64,000 nt of DNA. It comes from Todiramphus chloris collaris. Its lineage: Eukaryota > Chordata > Aves > Coraciiformes > Alcedinidae. The DNA is taken from assembly GCA_025345505.1 (NCBI GenBank), contig JANVCC010000018.1, forward strand, positions 39,295,242-39,359,241, read 5' to 3'. A program made the translations under genes and the position numbers. The notes below the pieces were generated by a model. It saw nothing but the letters and a program-made list of their open reading frames with translations, was not told the origin of the DNA and made no database searches. Each line of letters begins with the position of its first letter. The stretch's first letter is position 1. Shown piece by piece: positions 55,001 to 64,000 of this stretch.

Positions 55001-57994
55001 GGAATCTTTAATTAGCTGTTACATGATGAGGATTCTGTTCAGTGGAGACAAACAGGCTGTATTCCCTTCAAAGGCTGTATGAGGTTTACTGAAGTCCTAA
55101 CTTGAGGATTTGTTCTGTGTTGCAAAACAAATCAAGCACACTGTGATTACAGCTCCCCATTAATCACTTTCTGCATTGTTTCTTTACCAATCCTAACAAG
55201 TTTGTTTCTCTAGGACTTTTAAATTAAGGCTAAAATCCCTCAAGAGGACACGTCTCCACTACTCTGAGAAAGCTTGGGCACTTTCTCTAAAAGGACTACT
55301 TTACTAATTTTGCCTGATTTTAAGTGGGAATGTCCACTGCTATGTAGGTGTCTAGTCTCCTTTTGTGGTCACTGCTGGTCTAACTAAGACTCTCAGTGGA
55401 GTTTATTTATCTGACCAAACGCAGGCCAAAAAGGTTGCTTTCTGAGCTCTCCTGATAAACTCAAGTATGCTGTATAGACCTAAGTATGAAATGGACGTCA
55501 ATTTTAGTGCTTAAAATGAAGGTGAAAATCAGATACTCAAGTTAGGTAAACTTGATCTTTGAACTTTAACCATTGTAAGAGGTAGCTTGTTGTTCAGGGA
55601 TATATGATGAATGCCTCGTGAGGCAAAGATGTGTGTCAGGTATTGGTGGAGTTCACTGATGTTGTCACGTGTCCTTTTACTCATTTTGAACCCGCTGCCT
55701 TTTTTAATTCTGTAAAGTTGATGCATTATGATTTCCTTCCACCCGTAGGACTGGCAAGCCCTGCTGCTGCTGTCTTTATGTTCCTGTTTTCTTCACTACT
55801 TTTCTCCAGTCTTACATACATCTCCAAAATAAGAAAAAACAAGTTTTGCTCTATGGTCCCATCCTTTGGGAAGAGGGGAGAAGAATTTTTTGTGACCATC
55901 CAGCAGCAACATAATCCTCCCTAGAACCTGTTTTTTCTATAACTGAATTCAACTCATGGCCTCCATGCTGTCAGAGGCCAGTGCCCATTATGCACTATTC
56001 TATATTTATACTCAGCTGCAGCCAGTGTCAAATGCTGTACTTGCACAACGGCCAGGGCTGGCAAGTCTTTATTTTCTGCAGAGAGTTCTTGTGTAGGGTC
56101 ATCATTTATCATAATGACAAAAGGCTTTTTCTGCAAGTAATATTGGATGTCATAGATTCTCAAAAGGATAGCTCCCCCTGTGGTAATGACTAACCCTATT
56201 CAGTTTTATCCAGAACATTCCACTGGCTGTTTGTTGTCTGACAGTCTTCATGTAGTGTAACAAAACTACTGTTACATCTGACAAGAAAAAAAATCAAGTG
56301 AGGAGATGAATGCTTTGTTTTAAAATAAGTAGGGGTTTGAAGACTCTCCCCCACCTCCCTTCCCCCCAGCCCCACCCCAAGTCTTGGTGGGAAATATCTC
56401 CCTGTCTTTTGACAAAATATTTTTGAAAAAGCCAGCCCCTGTGGTGGAGGTGGATAGACCAGAAAAGTAGAAGGTCATCTGGTCTAGATCCCATTGTCAT
56501 CTCTGTGCAGGGGCTTGTTTTACTGTCCAGTTCGAGGTCTTTAGGGGTGCCTTGCCAGCAGAGAGCTTCTGTGGGACAGAGGCTGGTGGTGTGGTCCTGT
56601 CCAAAAGCTGTACTGAATGTACCCTTTCTTGGTGCCTATTGTTTTGGGTTTTTTTTTTTTCAGGCTGTGCTTTTTTCACTGGTAATGTTTCTTCTATTTA
56701 TGTGCACCTGTAGCACTCTGGTCTGTGGTGTTTCATCGGAATCTAACCTGAGGAATTTCTGCTGTTTTGTTCAAACTGTTGCCACCAGTCTCTTCCTAAA
56801 AGGTGTTGACTTGAGCTGTGGCCTGACATATTTTTCTTTAGGCTTTAATATTTGAGAGGATTAAATAGAGCCTAGATCTCCTGGATGCTTTTTCTGTTCT
56901 AGGTATTGCAACAAAACTCCTTCTTTCCCTACTAGTCTCAGTATTACTTTGATTTGGTAATTTTTTCTCTTCACTAAGTATAGTTTGTCAGCCTTAATAT
57001 CCACCTCCAGCAGTACTATTTAACTTTATTTTAAAGTAGGTGTTATTGAATTTTCTTCCTGTTTCTACAATGCATACTGTGTACTTTCTTCTACACATCT
57101 TCCTCCTTTTTTAAAGCCACATAACTGCTGGCTTGTCTCATTCACCTCCTTGGACCTTTTGAATCAGTATTAAGGTGCTCTTTAAGATCCATAATGGATC
57201 TTGTATTGAGTTGTAAGGAAAGAAGACTGGAAGGAAAATAACTCAGTACTGCAACATTTTGGGTAGATGAGCTTCTTTTGTGATGGTCACCTACAATGCA
57301 ACACCTCTGTGCTTTCTCTTGTAACCTTTTATAGTAGATGATAAGAATAAATCAGAATAGGATAGCTGATTGCATATGCTTAATGAAAAAAATGAATGAC
57401 CCCACTATTATGTCAAAAGGACAGGTACTACATTTGGCAAACAGCAGTTCTTCCTCTTTAAATCTGTACCTTGAATCCTCAGCCTGTTAGAAAAAACAAC
57501 TAGGAACTGACTTTTGGTTAAGATAACCAAATACACAAAAGCATTTTTTATCTCTTTATATCCACAGTCAAAAATTCGTATTTATGGATAATAGAAAAGC
57601 TCCACACAACAACCTGCAACAACATAAACTTGCTTTTTGGCCAGTAGAAAAATAGTACATTTTTCTGACCCAGAGGAAATGAGAAGGAATTTATGCAACC
57701 AAGACAGATATATGGACATAATTTAAAATTACAGGACATCGTTTTAGACCCTGGCAAATCTTTCTTCAGATGCCACTGAATAAGAAGAATATGATGATAA
57801 CCTGTTTCTCTGACCTAAACTAGAATGCTAACAACGGTAAATTCACCTGTGTGCCCCCATTTTCTGTCTGCATGAACAAATAGGCATTGAATATGTTTCA
57901 AGCAGTTCTCTAGTTTCAGGCGGTTGGGCAGCCCAGTGTGAAATCACAAAATTAGGTAAACACGATAGATTGATGCTGAGGACATTTAGGGTGA
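52021..57994. other. Intergenic, nothing recognised
   Basis: About 6 kb of AT-rich sequence with open frames up to 116 codons, none with a recognisable domain. A possible ancient repeat motif lies at 52251-52290. A CCCC-rich stretch occurs at 56345-56382 and a T-rich run at 56646-56660. Confidence 0.65.
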
Positions 57995-58180
57995 ATGAGA
58001 TCTTCTAGTTTATACATGAGACAGCCAGGTAAGTTAATAAGAGAAACTGACAATCATTTATACACGCCAGCATCAGCAGGCGCCTCAGCAAAACTGACGG
58101 TGAAAGGTCACAGCTCATCTGCCACTGAGACAATCATCAGCCAGGCTAAAAATTATTCATTTTCAGACACTGTTTAGGTA
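57995..58180. promoter_or_regulatory. Candidate conserved non-coding element
   Basis: A stretch with balanced composition and dense known-type motifs: AAAGGTCACAG (nuclear-receptor half-site like), CAGCATCAGCAGGCGCCTCA, TGACGG and GACAATCATCAGCC. It contains no repeat. This is a guess from texture; conservation cannot be seen here. Confidence 0.3.
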
Positions 58181-58205
58181 CTTTGTTCACTGTGGAGGCA
58201 GAGGA

Positions 58206-58260
58206 TCTTCTTTTTCTTGCTCTTTTTCTTTCTTCTTTTTTTTTTTTTTTTTTTTTTTTT
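58206..58260. repeat. Pyrimidine tract ending in T25
   Basis: CT-rich sequence (TTCTTTTTCTTGCTCTTTTT) leading into 25 uninterrupted T at 58236-58260. Confidence 0.9.
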
Positions 58261-58649
58261 ATCAGGCAGAAGCAATAAATCAGCTAGTTTAAGAAGACCC
58301 AGCTAGTCCAACACAGATCGATTTCATGGGGAAGTCAATGGGCTGCTAATAGAATTACAACTACCTGTCAAAATAGGGAAAACATATCTGTGACAGTGAC
58401 AAAGGGCAAATCAATTGAAGAAGTGTTGTAGGCTGGTTTTGCCTTTTTTTTTTTGTTTTTTAGGACATAGATGCAAAGCACATGCATGTCTTTCAGAGTC
58501 TGCAACTGTGAAAAACAGCAATATGTTTATCCCTTTATAGGAGCCACCAGTCCTGCAATTCTGAATTCTGTGGCCATTTTTTTGGCTGCAATCACTAGGC
58601 TGCTCCCATGAGATGAAGCTAGAGAGCTGCATCCAGAGCTATTTGAGCA

Positions 58650-58900
58650 GTTTCTCATGTATTATGAAAGCTATTTAAATAGATTTTATTAACAGCTGTA
58701 ATAATTTGCTCCAGGTGAAAAACCTTGGCACATTTTGTTTACCACAAACTATTTCTGTTTCAATTACGCACACGAGCTTGCCAGTTTCAGGTAGTTTTTA
58801 CTGTTTGTACAGCTCAAGCAGAAAATCAGTTACAACAATTTAGTTGGCTTGGAAATTATATTATAATTTGCAATAATTAGATAAAAATTGAGTTATTGAA
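58650..58900. promoter_or_regulatory. Candidate enhancer-like element rich in homeodomain sites
   Basis: AT-rich but not low-complexity. It contains AACAGCTGTAATAATTTG (an E-box next to a TAAT core), TTGTTTAC (forkhead like), CCTTGGCAC, ACCACAAAC (RUNX-like), CAATTACGCAC and AATAATTAG. The clustering resembles vertebrate developmental enhancers in gene deserts. There is no direct evidence of conservation or activity. Confidence 0.35.
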
Positions 58901-61900
58901 CAGTGGAAAGTTGCCATTGTGCTGAAACACTACTCTGCTGCCTGTATAGCATATATATAACTTGTGCCCTTAGTACAATACACATCTACATTAGAGATCA
59001 GAAAAGCTATATGTAGTTAAAAAAGTAACTAAAATATGTACATACCTATTGATGCAATGGTTTGTGATGTCCCTGCAGATGTCACATGGTTGAGTACTGA
59101 AGGTGTGAAATATTTCCTGAATCATGACAGCACAGGCTTCTGCTCTGCTGGGACAGCTCCAAAATAATGAAGAAATACTACAAGAAAATAAGTAGAGTGA
59201 CACTCCTTATTCTTCTCTCACTGCAGCCATTCCTGGGTCTAAAATTGCTTCCAACTTTCTGTTGAGAAGACCACATGTCTTTATGAGTTTTGTATACATA
59301 TGTGAATGACAACTTGGAACAAAACTGTAATCAAAATTAATTTCCTGGGAATCTTCCTCTTATCCCATTACTTGGGTATATATAAACGAAAGAGATTTAA
59401 GTCCTTTAATTTCTTAGTGCATACCAATTGTAACAATGACTGGGTGCCAGAAAACTACTGCCAACATAAAAAAAGCAAATGCTTTTATTATCCAAAATGT
59501 ACTCACATAGTTTTTTTCAAATATAGGTATGTACACACACACACATATATACACATGTATGCCACACGTTTACAAGAGTAATGAAAGCAGCATTAAGAGC
59601 TATACTGCTTTGTTAAACAACCCAAAGAACACCTGAGATGATTCATTTTGCAGTGCTACCTTTGTACAGGCCCAAATTATGATGATTGCAAGTATCATGT
59701 ACAACTAAACTGGGGAAAATTCCTTGAAGTCAATTGAATTTGCATTTAAATAGATGAGAAAACTTCCACTGACTCTCAATGAGAACAGGATTTCATGCAG
59801 TGCAATTAAACCAGACTGTAAGAGGAGTCAGGGTCAAAAATCTCAGACCCGAATATCTTGCTTTTCTTACATTTCTTTGCTAGCTTTTCCTATATAAAAT
59901 CAATGTCCATCTGTGCTCTTTATCATATGCTGCAACTTTTGTCGACTTTGTTGGGTCCTTCAGGCTTACATGAGCATGGCAAATATGTCGCTGGAGGCAG
60001 AACTGTGTTTTAAATTCTTTGGAGCAAGGAGTAAACCATAACATTAATCTTTTTGTAGTGTATTCTATGCATTTTTAACAGTGTGATTTTTAATAGATAG
60101 TAATAATAGCAATTTTGAAGTGCCCTGCAGATTCTAGTAAAGGACTTTCCTTTAGAAACACTATCCCCTGCTGCTAGTTTGCAAATCTTCTAATTCATTG
60201 CCACATGGAGTGTCCTATGTGTGTAACATTTTTTTAACTTCAAAACAGATAAAGCTGTATATTTTGCCAACAAAGGTTCCCTGACAGCATGTTACCATTT
60301 CTCATGTGTAGGACTACAGCTACTTTGAATCATTTCCAAATAATGGTAACAGATAGTTTAAAGATCATGAATAAGTCATTTATTTAAATAAAGCATTTAG
60401 AATATCCATCTCTATTTCAAAGCTTATAGGTCCATACTAAACCAATATATTTTTCCTGAATCGTGTTATCATGATTTGGGTTATTCAGTGAGTCATAGTA
60501 TTCCTCAGAAAGTCACACCATCCTTAAGTTATATATCTGCGAGAAGTGTCTTGCTGTCCCCAGCATGACATGGATGTGGATCTTTGTGCTGTACAGACCT
60601 CAGGAGCCCAGCAGGGAGTGGCTGGGATGGAGGTTCACAGTTCCTGTGGCAAGGAAAACAACGGGGAAGCTATTGCTGAAGCTCTCAGAACAAAAGGTGT
60701 GAAGTTAGATCCAAGAACTGAGTGATGGCAGAGTAAGTGCCTCTCCACCACAGACTGCAGCTCTTTCTGGAGCCTTACTCACTTCAAAAGTAGTAGGAAA
60801 TCTCCAGGAAAGAGGGCAGATATTCCCATTAGTTTCAAACAGGTATATAAATACCTAGGTAGCCAAAAAGGGTTTAACAGCAGCTTTGTAATGAAACTGG
60901 GAAAAGAACAAGTGGCTCAGGCTTTGTCATCATGGCTTCAGAGAGCATCTGTTTTATGCAGCCCAATTTAAATTGCTTATGCCATTTTACCCTTGATCTA
61001 TGTTTTATAAAGTAAGGCTTAAAACTCAAAGCCTTAGGTGGGAGATTTGCCATGAACTTTTAATGTCACAAATAAAAAAGCTTGAGGGAGGGTTTGTCTC
61101 TCCAGAAGTGCCAGAAAACCCAGCTGTATGTGTTGGAGGAAAATGCATGGGGGAAAGGGTTATGGAAACAGTGAATCTTAATATACTAGCACAACAAATA
61201 CCCTGCTGTGACAGATCTGTGCCTTAAAAAGTTGGCATCCTTGTGCCTGGTTGTACCTGGGAGAGAAAGCTATCAGGCACAGAATCTGTAAGCACTGCTT
61301 TCTGCTCAGCATTGAATCACTCTTGTCGTTGTGTTTGGCCAACTTTCATAAACTATGTATTTTAATATGCATTGTGGATACTCCACTAACAAAGATATTC
61401 ACTTTTCTTAAATAGAATTTCAGTGAAATATGTCTTCAGAGGATATATGACCCTTTTAAGGCAGGAGCAACTATTAGTTACTATAGAAGCATAGAAAATA
61501 TTTGTTCAGTGCTCTCTCACACATGCAGCCTGAATGCCTCGCAAACAGAGTGTCACCGTTATAAATTAAGCAGAGACAAAGTGCCTGACTGTCTTCTATC
61601 ATTCTAGTTTGTTACAAAAAAGTCCTGCAAACTCTAGGACTTTGCAGTAGCACCTCATCAGTGTAACACAGTAGAAAATCATACTGGAGGGATATTCCTG
61701 GTTGGTTTATTAGCACTTTCAAAATGAGGGCCTTTTTGAGGGTTGTGCTTACTAGATACTGTTTTAAACAGGCTATTTTCAGCAGGCTAACATAATAATG
61801 CTTTAGCATGTATAACATGTACTGAAAACATTCTAAAATATCAAGGGGAAAAAACATTGATTCAGCTTTTAAAAGATGTGTTTGGAGCTCATTCTTGCAC

Positions 61901-62469
61901 CATTCAAGCCACTGAATTAAAAGAGCTGGAGGGCTCTGTGGCTCAGCGCCGGCATGTGACAGATTATCTGAAATGACCCTAGGCATTAAATAGTGTTAAG
62001 TATGTCTGAAGAGTTTCAGTCATCTTATCTGTGCATTCAGCTTTTGATCATTTCATTGCAATTTTCAGATGAAAATAAACCTAAAGAAAGTGAAGGAAAA
62101 TGAGGAAAACATTAATTTGTAACTGTATTGTTCAGTTTTAGTGATACTTACTATGAAACAACCCTCTAATTCCACTGAAATGAAATGTAAAACAAGCAAA
62201 AAAGTGTCAAAAATTCAGCAAAAATAAAGTGCTCCCTCCCAACCCCAAAATAAGGCAAAGTCATTCTAATTAATATAGTTTAAAGCCTATCCACAATACA
62301 GAGGATTTATCTTCTACAAAGCTTTCACTCTGATTCATTAGTTCCTTCACAGAGTTATAAACTGCATTAACTCTCCTGTGCAGAAATCAGCACTGTTACA
62401 GAGCTCTTGAGCAGATGTGATACAAGAGAGCCTTTTGATTTTCTTTTTTTTTAAACTCAAAGAGTAATG
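58901..62469. other. Intergenic, nothing recognised
   Basis: AT-rich with chance frames (the longest is 124 codons at 61612-61986, minus strand, no domain). A CA/TA-type dinucleotide run occurs at 59530-59556, and an ancient-repeat-like motif at 59723-59793. Confidence 0.65.
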
Positions 62470-62620
62470 ACACTGCAATATCATGTGGTGAAGGAGCAAT
62501 AATTTGATAAACATTGTCTTTCCATTAGATTAGAGCAATTAATCTGATTCTAATTTAGCTGAAACATTACCATACTGGAATCCCTAGAGCCCGATGAATA
62601 ATCTCTAAACACATTGACAC
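62470..62620. promoter_or_regulatory. Candidate non-coding element with paired TAAT sites
   Basis: Within 100 bases there are several ATTA/TAAT cores, including a perfect inverted repeat AGATTA (62527-62532) ... TAATCT (62540-62545) with a 7-base spacer. A further AATCTGATTCTAATTTAG lies directly after. The arrangement suits homeodomain dimers. No function is shown. Confidence 0.3.
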
Positions 62621-64000
62621 ACTCAGCAGACAAACATTATCTCCACTCATACTGTTATTCCATATGGTCTCCTCCTATTCTGATGGAGGACACCCTGCTG
62701 TTTCAATCAAATAAATGTCAATTATCTGAGATAGATTTTTTAGCTCATGAGCGCAAGCTTACAATTCAGCAACAGCGTCTGTGGAACAATTGTCTGCAGT
62801 TCTCCCTTGATTGCTGCTGCCTTCTTTTTCAGCTGCAGACCTTGCTGGATTGTTGTCAAACTTCGTTGCATCACACACAGTTTCAAAGACTCTCTCTTGA
62901 AAATTTTAGGCACAGGAAAACATTTGTACCTGGGGAGAAAACAGCAAAACATAGAAGAGATGGCAGAAGAGTTTGTCAGGTAGACTTCTTTACCCTATTA
63001 GTTGGGATGGTCTTCATTGTCTTTTCTATTTGTTGATCTAGCAGGGTGCCAAAACTTTATGTGACTAAAGGCTGCTTAGATGATTTTTACTCTTGTAAGG
63101 GTAGGGCTCCCAGGCCTTTTGCTTCCATGGGTTATGGACACACCACTTCTCACAGACCACATTGCACTTTTAATAAAAAAACACTATAAAGAAGACAAGC
63201 CCTTGCAAGCCACAATGTTGACCACTGCTACAGGGTTCAAAGCTTATCAAAAATATCCCTTTTGGAGTGGTAATCAGACTTGTTAGTATATTTGCCTACT
63301 GTAAGCCTTGTAGCTACTGTAGTGTCTAACACTGATGGAGTGATATGCAATTCATGATGCTTACTGCGTAATGCCATGAGTAGAGACCACCTCTCAGTGG
63401 TGGTCTGAACACACTTAGCATGTTGATCTCATTATTATATTACATCATATATGAAGCCTGTTATTTAGGGTAACAGTTTTCTTCTCTGCATGTGCTATGT
63501 TAGACAAACAGACCTGATAGGGTTAGAAGGATGGAGATGGAAGATATTGTTGACTTGTGCTTTCTTCAGCTTTCAATTGTTTGCATGCTCAGAGTAATGA
63601 AGCAGAAGATACTCTCATGAAACACCTTAAACCGTGCCAGATAATCATATTACACCTGCTCCCAGGTATGTGGCATTAGTTGTTTGATCATGGTTGTTTA
63701 CACAGATATGCTGCTTTAGAGAGGTTGTCTGTATATCTCTGTTGGAAAGATCACTTGACAATTTGTCATGGAGAAAGTTTTAAAATTGAAAATTCTGCAA
63801 TATTTTAATGATTCTTGGCATTCAGCTTGACCTAAATGTCATGGCTATTGCAAGAATAAAAGTTTGTTGAGTTGGGCTTTTGATCTGTGCTCTTTTGATG
63901 ATGTGTGTGAGGGCCAGTGTACCATTTATGTGTCTGAGAAAACCTTTGGCTTGATTAAGTCCTTTTAGGTGCAGTAGTCTGAGATAGTAAGTACAATGTG
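62621..64000. other. Intergenic, nothing recognised
   Basis: A 140-codon plus-strand frame at 62614-63036 overlaps a 78-codon frame in another phase. Neither has a recognisable domain, and the Cys/Leu/Phe/Gln-rich composition is not that of a conserved protein. No repeat or RNA gene is identified to the end of the window. Confidence 0.65.

Noticed and set aside
62614..63036. 140-codon plus-strand frame as a protein gene
   Set aside because: Overlapping open frame in another phase, no domain, Cys/Leu/Gln-rich composition; likely chance.

Overview
This is a vertebrate, most likely avian, nuclear genome window. Three things point there: split exons with GT/AG introns, an unmethylated-type CpG-island promoter, and many CR1 LINE fragments, the dominant retrotransposon of birds and other sauropsids. 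CR1 is the only interspersed repeat family recognised with confidence. A run of exactly 100 Ns in the GC-richest part looks like a standard placeholder for an unsized gap, so this is a draft assembly. Only one protein-coding gene is supported: the 5' part of MAP3K7 (TAK1, the MAP3 kinase of TGF-beta, IL-1, TNF and Toll-like receptor signalling), on the minus strand. No prokaryotic system, CRISPR array or second host gene is visible. Region 1-17.7 kb is the MAP3K7 gene body. Six coding exons read from right to left (17574-17663, 5367-5477, 3735-3800, 2841-2886, 2033-2171, 824-948). They sum to 577 coding bases, all in compatible phase, and give 192 residues plus one base: a short N-terminus, then the kinase domain from the glycine loop through the catalytic HRD and DFG motifs to the APE motif. 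The remaining exons lie to the left of base 1. Intron 1 is about 12.1 kb and carries a CR1 fragment; the others are 0.67-1.6 kb. Region 17.3-18.7 kb is the CpG island covering exon 1, the 5' UTR and the promoter. It is interrupted by the N gap at 17887-17986. Region 18.7-64 kb is about 45 kb without any gene I can support, lying upstream of MAP3K7. It holds dead CR1 copies of several ages, including two nested insertions (45.4-48.3 kb and 50.9-52.0 kb), older L3-like CR1 tails, homopolymer tracts and small tandem duplications. Short AT-rich, homeodomain-site-rich stretches at about 58.0-58.2, 58.6-58.9 and 62.5-62.6 kb could be conserved non-coding elements; this is a guess from base texture only. 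The many short open frames in this half are ordinary chance frames or CR1 remnants. I did not find an undescribed biological system. The most useful observations are the contracted TAK1 N-terminus, the promoter gap, the nested CR1 history and the regulatory candidates.
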